Source of the DNA: Promicromonospora soli
GTDB taxonomy: Bacteria; Actinomycetota; Actinomycetes; Actinomycetales; Cellulomonadaceae
Direction of reading: 5' to 3'
DNA length: 64,000 nucleotides
NCBI RefSeq assembly: GCF_014653785.1
Contig: NZ_BNAS01000004.1
Coordinates: 128,986 to 192,985, forward strand
A program made the position numbers and the translations under genes. Under the pieces are notes generated by a model. The model did not search any database, was not told the origin of the DNA, and saw only the letters and a list, made by a program, of their open reading frames with translations. This document shows positions 43,232-52,766 of the stretch, one piece after another. Positions within the stretch are counted from its first letter, which is position 1, and the number at the start of each line of letters is the position of its first letter.

Positions 43232-44281
43232 TTACCGGCCGTCCCGCGTGTCGGTGGCGGTTCCACCTGCGTCGGCGTCCGCGGCCTCGTCCGAGCGGAT
43301 GTCGATGCGCCAGCCGGTCAGCTTCGCGGCGAGACGGGCGTTCTGGCCCTCTTTTCCGATCGCGAGGGACAGCTGATAGTCGGGTACGACGGCCCGTGCG
43401 GCACGCGCGTCGGCGTCGACCACTGTGACTGACGACACACGTGCCGGCGACAGGGCGCTCGCCACGAATGCGGCGGGGTCGTCGCTGTGGTCGACGATGT
43501 CGATCTTCTCACCGTGCAGCTCGGCCATCACCGCGCGGACACGGGCGCCCATCGGGCCGATGCACGCGCCCTTGGCGTTGAGCCCGGACACCCGGGTACG
43601 GACGGCCATCTTGGTGCGGTGCCCCGCCTCGCGGGCGATGGCGGTGATCTCCACCGAGCCGTCAGCGATCTCCGGGACCTCGAGCTCGAAGAGCTTGCGC
43701 ACCAGGTTCGGGTGCGTACGGCTCAACGTGATCTGGGGGCCCTTCATTCCGCGGCTGACCTCGACCACGTAGGCGCGCAGCCGCTCGCCGTGCACGTACT
43801 CCTCGGTGGGCACCTGCTCGTGGGGCGGCAGGACGGCCTCGGTGCCGCCCACGTCCACCAGCACCATGCGCGGGTCGCGGCCCTGCTGGATGATGCCGGC
43901 CAGGACCTCGCCCTCCTTGCCGCGGAAGGTGCCAAGCACCTGGTCGTCCTCGGCGTCACGCAGCCGCTGCACGATCACCTGGCGGGCCGTCGCGGTGGCG
44001 ATGCGGCCGAAGTCCTGCGGCGTGTGGTCGAACTCGGGTCCGTACTCGACGACTGGGCGCGCGTCGGGGTCCTCCAGGTCCTCGACGACGGGCAGCTCCT
44101 CGCGCGCCCACACCGTGACGTGGCCCGACGAGCGGTCCACCTCGACGCGCGCCCGGTGGTAGGCGTCCGGGGTGCGATGGTAGGCCGAGAGGAGGGCCTG
44201 CTCGATGGCTGAGACGAGGATGTCCAGGCTGAGGTCCTTCTCGCGCTCCAGCATGCGCAGCGTGCTCATGTCGATGTCCAT
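43232..44281 (-). CDS. nusA: Transcription termination/antitermination factor NusA
   Basis: RNA polymerase elongation factor, 349 residues. The N-terminal domain reads [32 protein letters not shown]. It is followed by an S1 domain, then two KH domains ([67 protein letters not shown]). It lacks the acidic C-terminal repeats of E. coli NusA, as expected for actinobacteria. It starts one base after the rimP stop; second gene of the rimP-nusA-ylxR-infB operon. Confidence 0.96.
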   Translation of the reverse strand: MDIDMSTLRMLEREKDLSLDILVSAIEQALLSAYHRTPDAYHRARVEVDRSSGHVTVWAREELPVVEDLEDPDARPVVEYGPEFDHTPQDFGRIATATARQVIVQRLRDAEDDQVLGTFRGKEGEVLAGIIQQGRDPRMVLVDVGGTEAVLPPHEQVPTEEYVHGERLRAYVVEVSRGMKGPQITLSRTHPNLVRKLFELEVPEIADGSVEITAIAREAGHRTKMAVRTRVSGLNAKGACIGPMGARVRAVMAELHGEKIDIVDHSDDPAAFVASALSPARVSSVTVVDADARAARAVVPDYQLSLAIGKEGQNARLAAKLTGWRIDIRSDEAADADAGGTATDTRDGR

Positions 44282-44282
44282 G

Positions 44283-44876
44283 TCAGCCTTCCTCGTTGCG
44301 GCCGGGGTGACCCTCGGTCGTGTCGTCCGTACCAGCACCGTCCGAGTCGTCGTCGGTGTCTTCACCTGCACTCTCGCCCAGTTCCGCAGCCTCGGCATCC
44401 TGTGCGTCGTCGAGCCGCTTGAGCTCGACCTCGACCTTGCCCCGGACGACGTCGCCGACCGGGATCCGCCGGTCGTCGTCGAGCACCAGGACGTCTCCGT
44501 CGGCGTCCGCGAGCACGTCGGTCAGCCGGCCCTCGGCGCGGCTGCCGTCGGTCAGCTTCAGCGTCACCAGCCGGGTCCGGGCGCGCTTGAAGTGCCGCAG
44601 CTCGGACAACGGCCGGGACGTGCCCGGCGTCGAGATCTCGAGCGTGTAAGCGCCGGGGACCACGTCGTCCGCGTCGAGCGCCGCGGAGATGGCGCGCGAC
44701 GCCTCGCCCAGCGCGTCGGAGTCGAGGCTGCCCACGGCGTCCTCCGGCAGGTCGATGGTGACGCGCACGACGGACTTGCTGCCCGCCCGGGTGGCGATCA
44801 CCTCCTCGAGGTGGAGCCCAGCGGCCTCGACCACCGGTCCCACCACCTCGCGGACCGCATCCGCCTGCTGTGTCAT
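44283..44876 (-). CDS. rimP: Ribosome maturation factor RimP
   Basis: Needed for 30S assembly, 197 residues. Motifs are [37 protein letters not shown], the [35 protein letters not shown] core and a C-terminal SH3-like domain. It ends in a strongly acidic tail of about 35 residues ([19 protein letters not shown]). The ATG 44876 has GGGAGG upstream. First gene of the nusA-infB operon; divergent from the lipoprotein at 45.1 kb. Confidence 0.94.
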   Translation of the reverse strand: MTQQADAVREVVGPVVEAAGLHLEEVIATRAGSKSVVRVTIDLPEDAVGSLDSDALGEASRAISAALDADDVVPGAYTLEISTPGTSRPLSELRHFKRARTRLVTLKLTDGSRAEGRLTDVLADADGDVLVLDDDRRIPVGDVVRGKVEVELKRLDDAQDAEAAELGESAGEDTDDDSDGAGTDDTTEGHPGRNEEG

Positions 44877-45075
44877 CGACTGCCTCCCGTCGGCTCCCCC
44901 TCGTGCGGGGGCACGGTTCGAGCCGGAACGGTTCGACCGATGTGCTGTTGTTGTCTGCGTCAAGCGTAACGAAGCGCCGGACCTCGGCACTTCGCGAAGA
45001 ACGTGATGTCCGTGACCCGACCGCAATCTCGGTCGGGCACGAATCGGGTTCCGGAACATGGCATCATCGGCCACG

Positions 45076-46116
45076 ATGAACCCCTTCGGCCGCGAGGCCC
45101 GCACCCGACGCCGGTCAGGCCTGACCGCGCTGGCCCTGACCTGCGCGATCATTCTCTCAGGTTGTGGCGTGCGCCTCGAGTCGCCACCGCCCACCGAGCC
45201 CGTCCCGGACGCGGCCGAGGTGGTGCGGCGCACCGCCGTCGCCGACGCGCTGCTCGTCGCCGAGCAGGCCGAGGCCGCCGCCGCGGCCGACGGGGTCAAG
45301 GCCGATATCTCGGCCGAGCTCACCGTCATCTCCGAGGTCGCGATCGCGCAGGCCGAGCAGCTCGGTGGCGAGTACGACTCAGGCCTGGGCGACATCCTGT
45401 CCGAACGGTCGGGCGCGTCCCCCTCCGCCAGCACCCCGGAGCAGACGCCCCGGGCCGTCGTCACGTCGCTGCGCGACGCAGCCGCGCGCACCCGGGCCGC
45501 CGCAGACCAGGCACAGCTCGGACCGCTGGGCCGGCTCCTCGCCTCGATCTCCACGTCCCAGACGCAGTACGCCAGGAGTCTCGCGCAGCTCACCGGCACC
45601 AAGGGCCCCGCGCTCCCCCCGACCCGGATACCGGAGCCCGCCGAGCCGGGCGACGCCGGGGAGACCGCGGCGGCCCTGGCATCGGCGGGCGCGGGCCCCG
45701 TGGCCATCCCCACCGGCCTGTCGGCCGAGGAGCTGAGCGCCCTGGTCCTGGCCGAGGACTCCGCCGGCTACGCGCTCGAGGTGCGGGCGGCGCAGGCCGA
45801 CGGCTCGGTACGCACCCAGGCCTACGAGCGCGCGAAGCTGCACCGCGGCCGGGCCCAGGCCTGGGCGCTCGTCGCCGGGATCGACGGCACCGACCAGGAC
45901 CCGCGCCGCGTCGCGTACGCGGTTCCGGACACGCCCACGACGGACCTCGCCCGCGACCTCGAGTCCGACCTGGCGCAGAACTACGCCACGCTGGTCGGCA
46001 TCGCCGAGCAGGGCACCCGCGCCATCCTCGTAGCGCTCCTGACCGAGGCCACCCTCGCCGGCGCCCAGTGGGGCGCCCCGGCAATACCCTTCCCGGGTCT
46101 GCCGGAGCGCGCCTGA
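45076..46116 (+). CDS. DUF4439-type lipoprotein
   Basis: 346 residues from ATG 45076; an in-frame ATG at 45058 (MASSATMN) is an alternative and neither has a clear ribosome binding site. An Arg-rich n-region is followed by a hydrophobic span and lipobox ILSGC, so it is exported and lipidated. The C-terminal half (LSALVLAEDSAGYALEVRAAQADG … YERAKLHRGRAQAW … LVGIAEQGTRAILVALLTEATLAGAQWG) is a helical ferritin-like DUF4439 domain. It sits between rimP and proS, where many actinobacteria carry a similar lipoprotein. Function unknown. Confidence 0.78.
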   Translation: MNPFGREARTRRRSGLTALALTCAIILSGCGVRLESPPPTEPVPDAAEVVRRTAVADALLVAEQAEAAAAADGVKADISAELTVISEVAIAQAEQLGGEYDSGLGDILSERSGASPSASTPEQTPRAVVTSLRDAAARTRAAADQAQLGPLGRLLASISTSQTQYARSLAQLTGTKGPALPPTRIPEPAEPGDAGETAAALASAGAGPVAIPTGLSAEELSALVLAEDSAGYALEVRAAQADGSVRTQAYERAKLHRGRAQAWALVAGIDGTDQDPRRVAYAVPDTPTTDLARDLESDLAQNYATLVGIAEQGTRAILVALLTEATLAGAQWGAPAIPFPGLPERA

Positions 46117-46131
46117 CCGCCTTGGTCTGAC

Positions 46132-47958
46132 TCAGCCGAGGAGCGCGGCCACCTTCTCCGCCACCGCGGTCACGACGTCGGCCACAGGGAACTGCTCCGC
46201 CTCGCCGACACGCGGCCGGACCTCGACCACGCCGTCGGCCAGGCCCTTGCCCACCACGACCACCAGCGGGGCGCCGAGCAGCTCCGCGTCCTTGAACTTC
46301 ACGCCCGGCGACACCTTGGTGGGCCGGTCGTCGTAGAGGACCTCGATGCCACGGGCGGCGAGGTCGGCGGCGATGGACTCGGCGGCCTCGTACACCTCGG
46401 TGCCCTTGCCCGTCGCGATCAGGTGCACGTGCACCGGGGCGACATGGGCGGGCCAGGCCAGGCCGCGCTCGTCGTGGTTGGCCTCCGCGAGCGCCGCGAG
46501 CGCCCGCGTGACGCCGACGCCGTAGGAGCCCATCGTGACGACCGCCTGCTTGCCGTTCTCGTCGAGCACGGACAGGCCGAGCGCGTCGGCGTACATGCGG
46601 CCGAGCTGGAAGATGTGGCCCATCTCGATGCCGCGGGCGAGCTCCAGCGGGCCGGAGCCGTCGGGCGCCGGGTCGCCGGCCCGCACCTCGGCGGCCTCGA
46701 CGGTGCCGTCGGCGGTGAAGTCGCGGCCGGCCACGAGGTCGAACACGTGCTTGCCGGGCTCGTTGGCGCCGGTGATCCACCGGGTACCGGGCACCACGCG
46801 GGGGTCGAGCAGGTAGCGGATCGCGGGGATCTTCTCGCCGTCAGGCCCCTCGATCTGAGCGCCCTGGGGCCCGAGGGCCTGCGGGCCGATGTAGCCCTTG
46901 ACCAGCTGCGGGGCCTTCTTGAAGTCCTCCTCGGTTGCGGCCTCGGGCTCGGCGGGCGACAGCGCGGCCTCGAGGCGCTTGAGGTCGACCTCGCGGTCGC
47001 CGGGGAGGCCGACGACGAGCAGCTCGCGGGTCCCGTCGGGCTGGACCAGGGCGAGCACCACGTTCTTCAGGGTGTCGGCGGCGGTCCAGGGCCGGTCGGG
47101 GCGCGGGAACTTCTCGTTCGCGACGGCCACGAGGGTGCCGATGGTGGGGGTGTCGGGGGTGTCCTCGACGTGTGCCGCGGGGGCGTCGTCGTACGGGACC
47201 GCCTCGGGGACCGGCGTGACCACTGCCTCGACGTTGGCGGCGTAGCCGCCGGGCGAGCGCACGAACGTGTCCTCGCCGATCAGCGAGGGCGAGAGGAACT
47301 CCTCGGAGCGTGAGCCGCCCATGGCGCCCGACATCGCGGACACGATCACATAGTCCAGGCCGAGGCGCTGGAAGATCTTCTCGTACGCGTCGCGGTGCTT
47401 CTGGTAGCTGACGTCCAGGCCCTCGTCCTTGACGTCGAAGGAGTAGGAGTCCTTCATGATGAACTCGCGCCCGCGGATCAGGCCCGCGCGGGGGCGCGAC
47501 TCGTCGCGGTACTTGGTCTGGATCTGGAAGAGGATGACGGGCAGGTCCTTGTAGGACGAGTACAGGTCCTTCACCAGGAGCGCGAACATCTCCTCGTGCG
47601 TCGGCGCCAGGAGGTAGTCGGCCTGCTTGCGGTCCTTGAGCCGGAACAGGTTCGGGCCGTACTCCGTCCACCGGCCCGTCGCCTCGTAGGGCTCTCGCGG
47701 CAGCAGCGCCGGGAAGTGCACCTCCTGGCCACCGATCGCGACCATCTCCTCGCGGACGATCGCCTCGATCTTGGCCAGCACCCGCAGGCCGAGCGGCAGC
47801 CACGAGTAGATGCCGGGGGCGGCACGTCGGATGTACCCGGCCCGCACGAGGAGCTTGTGGCTTGCGACCTCGGCCTCGGCCGGGTCCTCGCGCAGGGTAC
47901 GGACGAAGAGGGACGACATGCGAAGCACGTCGCCCTGGATGAGGCGTGCGGAAGACAT
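46132..47958 (-). CDS. proS: Prolyl-tRNA synthetase (bacterial type, with editing insert)
   Basis: 608 residues, class II synthetase. Motif 1 is in [17 protein letters not shown], motif 2 in [13 protein letters not shown] with [20 protein letters not shown], and motif 3 in [16 protein letters not shown]. The Ala-Pro editing (INS) domain lies between motifs 2 and 3 (about 230-400). The C-terminal anticodon domain ends [10 protein letters not shown]. The ATG 47958 is supported by TAGGCT seven bases upstream (leaderless); the GTG 30 bases downstream (VLRMSSLF) is the start many homologues use. Confidence 0.95.
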   Translation of the reverse strand: MSSARLIQGDVLRMSSLFVRTLREDPAEAEVASHKLLVRAGYIRRAAPGIYSWLPLGLRVLAKIEAIVREEMVAIGGQEVHFPALLPREPYEATGRWTEYGPNLFRLKDRKQADYLLAPTHEEMFALLVKDLYSSYKDLPVILFQIQTKYRDESRPRAGLIRGREFIMKDSYSFDVKDEGLDVSYQKHRDAYEKIFQRLGLDYVIVSAMSGAMGGSRSEEFLSPSLIGEDTFVRSPGGYAANVEAVVTPVPEAVPYDDAPAAHVEDTPDTPTIGTLVAVANEKFPRPDRPWTAADTLKNVVLALVQPDGTRELLVVGLPGDREVDLKRLEAALSPAEPEAATEEDFKKAPQLVKGYIGPQALGPQGAQIEGPDGEKIPAIRYLLDPRVVPGTRWITGANEPGKHVFDLVAGRDFTADGTVEAAEVRAGDPAPDGSGPLELARGIEMGHIFQLGRMYADALGLSVLDENGKQAVVTMGSYGVGVTRALAALAEANHDERGLAWPAHVAPVHVHLIATGKGTEVYEAAESIAADLAARGIEVLYDDRPTKVSPGVKFKDAELLGAPLVVVVGKGLADGVVEVRPRVGEAEQFPVADVVTAVAEKVAALLG

Positions 47959-47965
47959 GGGGCAC

Positions 47966-47971
47966 AGCCTA
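47966..47971 (-). promoter_or_regulatory. -10 box of proS (leaderless)
   Basis: TAGGCT on the minus strand, seven bases before the ATG; no ribosome binding site. Confidence 0.4.
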
Positions 47972-48105
47972 TCCGCGAGGGCCGCCGCGGCTCACCGGAA
48001 TCTGCCGAACCGCAACCTGCCCGTCCGCCCGTTGCTTGCGGTTCGCCGCGCCTGCCGGGACCGGCTGGTCTTGCCGGGGGTCGTGAAGTCTCGGAGGATG
48101 AGCCC

Positions 48106-49032
48106 ATGCCGGAGCTGCCCGAGGTCGCCGCACTCGCCGACTTCCTGCGCGAACGGACCTCCGGGCGCACGGTCGCCGCGGTGGAGGTCGGCTCGATCGC
48201 CGCGCTCAAGACGTTCGACCCGCCCGTCGATGCGCTCGCCGGGCGCGAGGTGACTGACGTCGCGCGGCACGGCAAGTGGTTGGACCTCGTGGCCTCCGCC
48301 GCTCCTACCTCCCCCGGGCACGGCGGCGCCCCGCTCCACCTGGTCTTCCATCTCTCGCGGGGCGGCTGGGTGCGCTGGTCGGACGCGCTGTCCACCAAGC
48401 CCGTCCGGCCGTCCCTCGGCGGCTCCAGCCGGGGCGCGATCCTCGCGCTGCGCGTGCGGCTCGACGACGGCTCCGGGTTCGACCTCACCGAGGCGGGCAC
48501 GCGCAAGCGGCTCGCGGTGCATGTCGTCCGTGATCCTGCCGAGGTGGAGATGATCGCCTCCCTCGGCGTGGAACCGCTCGCCCCGGAGTTCACCACCGAG
48601 GTGCTGGCCGGCCTGCTGTCCGCGAGGAACCAGCAGATCAAGGGGCTGCTGCGGGACCAGCGGGCCATCGCGGGCATCGGCAACGCCTACAGCGACGAGA
48701 TCCTGCACGCAGGCCGGTTCAGCCCGTACAAGCAGACCGGGTCGTTCACCCCCGAGGAGACGGCCCGGCTGCACACCGCGATCGGCGAGGTGCTCGCGGA
48801 GGCGATAGCGGCGGCGTCGGGCAAACCGGCCAAGGAGCTCAAGGACGCCAAGCGCGCCGGTATGCGCGTGCACGGTCGCACCGGGCTGCCGTGCCCCGGC
48901 TGGAACGGGATCCCCTGCGGCGACATCGTGCACGAGGTGTCCTTCGCCGACCGGTCCATGCAGTACTGCCCCACGTGCCAGACGGGCGGAAAACCCCTGG
49001 CGGACCGCAGGATGTCCAAGCTGCTGCGGTGA
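48106..49032 (+). CDS. Formamidopyrimidine-DNA glycosylase-like protein (Fpg family)
   Basis: 308 residues from ATG 48106 with GGAGG upstream. Catalytic Pro2/Glu3 in MPELPEV, clamp Lys57 (RHGKWLD), H2TH segment KGLLRDQRAIAGIGNAYSDEILH. The C-terminal zinc-finger cysteines are spaced unusually (LPCPGWNGIPCGD … YCPTCQ). The region LHLVFHLSRGGWVRW replaces the usual LGMSG. It belongs to a divergent actinobacterial Fpg branch, so lesion specificity cannot be assumed to be 8-oxoguanine. Second Fpg/Nei-family gene in the window. Confidence 0.88.
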   Translation: MPELPEVAALADFLRERTSGRTVAAVEVGSIAALKTFDPPVDALAGREVTDVARHGKWLDLVASAAPTSPGHGGAPLHLVFHLSRGGWVRWSDALSTKPVRPSLGGSSRGAILALRVRLDDGSGFDLTEAGTRKRLAVHVVRDPAEVEMIASLGVEPLAPEFTTEVLAGLLSARNQQIKGLLRDQRAIAGIGNAYSDEILHAGRFSPYKQTGSFTPEETARLHTAIGEVLAEAIAAASGKPAKELKDAKRAGMRVHGRTGLPCPGWNGIPCGDIVHEVSFADRSMQYCPTCQTGGKPLADRRMSKLLR

Positions 49033-49070
49033 CGTTCGCCGTCTCTCGGTTCGACCGGTTCGAAGCCGCG

Positions 49071-50030
49071 TCAGAACAGCACTGTCGCGAACGTACCCAC
49101 CTGCTCGAAGCCCACCCGCCGGTATGCGGCCACGGCCCGCTCGTTGTAGGCGTTCACGTACAGCGACACCACGGGCGCTATCGAGGCGCGCGTCGCATCG
49201 ACGACCGCCGCCATGCCCGACTCCGACCAGCCCCGGCCGCGGAACGCCGGCTCCACCCAGACGCCCTGCACCTGTGCCACCCCGCCGGCCACCGCGCCGA
49301 GCTCGGCCTTGAACGCGACGGCGGGCCGCCCGCCGACGTCGGGCACGAGGCGCACGAACGAGCGCCCCTCCGTGATGAGCGACCGCACGCGCTCGGCGTA
49401 GGCGGACCCGCCCGAGGCGACCGGCGAGTAGCCGACCTCCTCGGTGAACATGCGCACGCAGGCGGGCAGCACGAGGTCCAGCTCGGCGGGCACCGAGCGG
49501 CGGACGGTGGGCTCGGGCGGCAGCAAGGGCGGCTTCCGGATGGCCATCGACGGCTGGTCGGCGCGCACGTCGCGGGCCGGGGGCCAGTACGGCGCCAGCT
49601 CTTCCCAGAGGGCGAGTGCGGCCCACTGCTCCCCCACGACCGACGACGACCGCCGCCCGTGCACTCGCGCCACCGCCGCGAAGGCGGCGACCGCCTCGGC
49701 GCGCCGGGCCCGATCGGCGACAGGGATCACCGGCACCAGGTTGGCGCCGGCCCAGCACACGGCCTCCAGCGGCCCGACGGCGGGAAAGCCCCACGCCTGA
49801 CCCGCGGCAGCGCCGAACCCGGAGCGCACGGCGATCTCAAGGCGGGCGGTGGCGAGCACGGACGAGACGGGGTCGACGGCGCAGACCGCGAGCGCCTGCA
49901 CCAGGTCCGCGCGAGAAAGCACCCGTGCGCTCTCACGGCGACCACGCTGCGCCAGGGTGTCTCGTTCGCCCGGCTCCGGCGGCCCGTCCGGGCGCGCTCC
50001 GGCGGGAACCGGGGTGCGCCAGCGGGACAT
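49071..50030 (-). CDS. GNAT acetyltransferase with N-terminal DUF4081 domain
   Basis: 319 residues. An N-terminal DUF4081 part (LAVCAVDPVSSVLATARLEIAVRSGFG … EAVCWAGANLVPVIP) is fused to a GNAT domain with motif A VQGVWVEPAFRGRGWSESGMAAVV and the ending LYVNAYNERAVAAYRRVGFEQVGTFATVLF. It is the orthologue by position of Rv2867c, next to ispG. Substrate unknown. The ATG has GGAGCAAGGT immediately upstream. Confidence 0.88.
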   Translation of the reverse strand: MSRWRTPVPAGARPDGPPEPGERDTLAQRGRRESARVLSRADLVQALAVCAVDPVSSVLATARLEIAVRSGFGAAAGQAWGFPAVGPLEAVCWAGANLVPVIPVADRARRAEAVAAFAAVARVHGRRSSSVVGEQWAALALWEELAPYWPPARDVRADQPSMAIRKPPLLPPEPTVRRSVPAELDLVLPACVRMFTEEVGYSPVASGGSAYAERVRSLITEGRSFVRLVPDVGGRPAVAFKAELGAVAGGVAQVQGVWVEPAFRGRGWSESGMAAVVDATRASIAPVVSLYVNAYNERAVAAYRRVGFEQVGTFATVLF

Positions 50031-50091
50031 ACCTTGCTCCGTTCGAGTCAGACTCTCTCAGTGTCGCCCGAGCCTGCGGTTCAACTCCAGC

Positions 50092-51255
50092 TCAGCCGAC
50101 CGAAACGACCGGCGAACCGGCCTGTGCCTCATTCTCCGGCGTGGGCATCGCATCCGCGATCCGCATCGCCTCTTCGATGAGCGTCTCGACGATCATCGAC
50201 TCGGGGACTGTCTTGATGACCTCGCCCCTGACGAAGATCTGGCCCTTGCCGTTGCCGGAGGCGACACCGAGGTCGGCCTCACGGGCCTCACCCGGGCCGT
50301 TCACCACGCAGCCCATGACGGCCACGCGCAGCGGGACGGTCATGCCCTCGAGCCCGGCGGTGACCTTCTCGGCGAGCGTGTAGACGTCCACCTGGGCACG
50401 GCCGCAGGAGGGGCAGGACACGATCTCCAGCTTGCGGGGACGCAGGTTGAGGGACTGCAGGATCTGGTTGCCGACCTTGACCTCCTCGACCGGCGGGGCC
50501 GAGAGGGAGACGCGGATCGTGTCGCCGATGCCCTTGCTGAGCAGCGCGCCGAACGCGGTGGCCGACTTGATGGTGCCCTGGAACGCCGGGCCCGCCTCGG
50601 TGACGCCGAGGTGCAGGGGCCAGTCGCCGCGCTCGGAGAGCAGCTCGTAGGCGCGGACCATGATCACCGGGTCGTTGTGCTTGACCGAGATCTTGAAGTC
50701 GTGGAAGTCGTGCTCCTCGAAGAGGCTCGCCTCCCACACGGCGGACTCCACCAGGGCCTCGGGCGTCGCCTTGCCGTACTTGGCCAGCAGACGCTTGTCG
50801 AGCGAGCCCGCGTTGACGCCGATGCGGAGCGAGACGCCGCCGTCCTTCGCGGCGCGGGCGATCTCCTTGACCTGGTCGTCGAACTTGCGGATGTTGCCCG
50901 GGTTGACGCGGACGGCGGCACAGCCCGCGTCGATCGCCTGGAAGACGTACTTCGGCTGGAAGTGGATGTCCGCGATCACGGGGATCTGGGACTTCCGCGC
51001 GATGATCGGCAACGCCTCGGCGTCGTCGGAGGTCGGGACGGCGACGCGCACGATGTCGCAGCCTGCCGTCGTGAGCTCCGCGATCTGCTGGAGGGTCGCG
51101 TTGATGTCGGTCGTGGGCGTGGTGGTCATGGACTGCACGCTCACGGGTGCGTCACCGCCCACCTCCACCTTGCCGACCTTGATCTTTCGGGTCTTGCGGC
51201 GGGGGGCGAGAACCGGCGGGGGTGCTGCGGGCATGCCGAGGCTGATTGCGCTCAC
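50092..51255 (-). CDS. ispG: 4-hydroxy-3-methylbut-2-en-1-yl diphosphate synthase (flavodoxin)
   Basis: Seventh step of the MEP isoprenoid pathway, [4Fe-4S] enzyme, 387 residues. It has [18 protein letters not shown], the TIM-barrel part [30 protein letters not shown], and cluster cysteines in [12 protein letters not shown] and [12 protein letters not shown] with the conserved Glu. A GATACT box six bases before the GTG could give it its own leaderless promoter, though it also follows the Rip1 gene by 51 bases. The usual partner dxr is not on the far side of Rip1 here. Confidence 0.97.
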   Translation of the reverse strand: MSAISLGMPAAPPPVLAPRRKTRKIKVGKVEVGGDAPVSVQSMTTTPTTDINATLQQIAELTTAGCDIVRVAVPTSDDAEALPIIARKSQIPVIADIHFQPKYVFQAIDAGCAAVRVNPGNIRKFDDQVKEIARAAKDGGVSLRIGVNAGSLDKRLLAKYGKATPEALVESAVWEASLFEEHDFHDFKISVKHNDPVIMVRAYELLSERGDWPLHLGVTEAGPAFQGTIKSATAFGALLSKGIGDTIRVSLSAPPVEEVKVGNQILQSLNLRPRKLEIVSCPSCGRAQVDVYTLAEKVTAGLEGMTVPLRVAVMGCVVNGPGEAREADLGVASGNGKGQIFVRGEVIKTVPESMIVETLIEEAMRIADAMPTPENEAQAGSPVVSVG

Positions 51256-51306
51256 GGGATCAGTATCCCTGCTTCGGAAGGTGCAAACCGCACATCGTGT
51301 TCGGCG

Positions 51307-52629
51307 TCACGTGATCCGCACCGGATCCACCAGGTCCGCCACGATGAGGATGCCGCCCACACCCAGCAGGATCATGAAGACGACGTACGCCACTGGTGTC
51401 ATGCGCGCGACGTCGGCCGGGCCGGGCAGCACCGCCGCCCTGCGCACCCGGGCGACCGTGCGCTTGCCGCCCTCGTAGAGGGCGTTGACCAGGTGCCCGC
51501 CGTCGAGCGGCAGGAGCGGGATCATGTTGAAGACGAACAGCGCGATGTTGAGGCTCGCCAGCAGGCTCAGGAAGAACATCACACGGTCGAGGATCGCCTC
51601 GTCCAGCGCCATGATCTCGCCGCTGATCCGCGCGACGCCCACCACCGACTGGATGGAGTCCGGCGATCGCTCCTCGGCGGTGAACGCCTCGGTCGCGGCG
51701 TCGGCCAGGCGGACCGGGAACGTCGCCACCATGGTCGCCGTCTGCCAGGTCATGTTGCCCACCTCGGGCACGACCCGCCACAGCGGCTGCTGCTCGCGCA
51801 CCTGGAGCGGGGAGAAGCCCACGAACCCGCCGGGCTCGACGAGCGGCTCGCCGTCGGCCCCGAGGACCGCCGCGCCCTCCTCGTCCACGACGGGACGGTC
51901 GGTCCTGGCCGGGGTCACCTCGAGGGTCGTGCGCTCGCCGTCGCGAAGCACCACCACCTCGGACTCGCGCCCGGCGGACTCGTTGATCAGGCCGACCAGC
52001 TGCTGCCAGCTGGTCACGTCGGTGCCGCCGAAGGCGACGATCTCGTCACCCGGCTCCAGCCCGGCCGCGGCGGCGGGCGCGGCCGGCTGCTCCTCGCAGT
52101 CGTTGCCCGTGGCGGTGGAGGTGACCGATGCAGGCACGCACTCCGACAGCTGGGCGACCGTCGTGGAGACCGCGGGCAGGCCGTAGCCCACCAGGATCAC
52201 GCCCATCAGGAACGTGGCGATCAGGAGGTTCACGAACGGCCCGCCGAACATGACGACCAGCTTCTTCGGCGTCGACAGGTTGTAGAAGGCGCGGTGCTCC
52301 TCGCCGGGACGCACCTCCGCGACGGACGCGTCGCGCGCATCCGCGACGAGCTCGCTCCAGAAGCCCGTGCCGCGCCGGGTGCCCGCCGGGGCGGGCGGCA
52401 TCATGCCCACGAGGCGCACGAACCCGCCGAGCGGGATCGCCTTGATGCCGTACTCCGTCTCCCCCTTGGTCCGCGACCAGACGGTGGGGCCGAAGCCCAC
52501 CATGTACTGGCTCACGCGCACACCGAACTTCTTGGCCGGGATCATGTGCCCGAGCTCGTGCAGACCGATCGAGACCATGACGCCCACGAGGAGGACGAGC
52601 CAACCAACGATGTGCGGAACGATGCTCAC
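51307..52629 (-). CDS. Site-2 zinc metalloprotease (RseP/Rip1, family M50)
   Basis: Intramembrane protease that cleaves anti-sigma factors and membrane proteins. It has 440 residues with the HELGH zinc motif at 24-28 (IGLHELGHMIPAKKFGV) in the first membrane helix. A PDZ domain (about 190-270, GLEPGDEIVAFGGTDVTSWQQLVGLIN) and the LPLDGGHLVNALYEGGKR motif supply the third ligand. Orthologue by position of Rv2869c (rip1). TAGTCT six bases before the GTG suggests a leaderless mRNA. Divergent from the unknown 768-residue gene. Confidence 0.94.
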   Translation of the reverse strand: MSIVPHIVGWLVLLVGVMVSIGLHELGHMIPAKKFGVRVSQYMVGFGPTVWSRTKGETEYGIKAIPLGGFVRLVGMMPPAPAGTRRGTGFWSELVADARDASVAEVRPGEEHRAFYNLSTPKKLVVMFGGPFVNLLIATFLMGVILVGYGLPAVSTTVAQLSECVPASVTSTATGNDCEEQPAAPAAAAGLEPGDEIVAFGGTDVTSWQQLVGLINESAGRESEVVVLRDGERTTLEVTPARTDRPVVDEEGAAVLGADGEPLVEPGGFVGFSPLQVREQQPLWRVVPEVGNMTWQTATMVATFPVRLADAATEAFTAEERSPDSIQSVVGVARISGEIMALDEAILDRVMFFLSLLASLNIALFVFNMIPLLPLDGGHLVNALYEGGKRTVARVRRAAVLPGPADVARMTPVAYVVFMILLGVGGILIVADLVDPVRIT

Positions 52630-52731
52630 GGTCCGAGACTACGGCACCTCTCCGACAGCTCGGAAGGCGGCGAACCTCTCCCCCGCGACGGCCATCCGGC
52701 ATTCGCATTGTTCCGGATTCATGGTAATTCG

Positions 52732-52760
52732 TTGAAACATCGGTTACTCGTCATTAACCT
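52732..52760 (+). promoter_or_regulatory. Promoter of the 768-residue unknown gene (leaderless)
   Basis: TTGAAA (52732-52737), a 17-base spacer and TAACCT (52755-52760); the ATG follows six bases later. It lies in one of the most AT-rich stretches of the window. The opposite strand carries TAGTCT (52641-52636), the -10 of the site-2 protease gene. Confidence 0.7.
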
Positions 52761-52766
52761 AATGAC

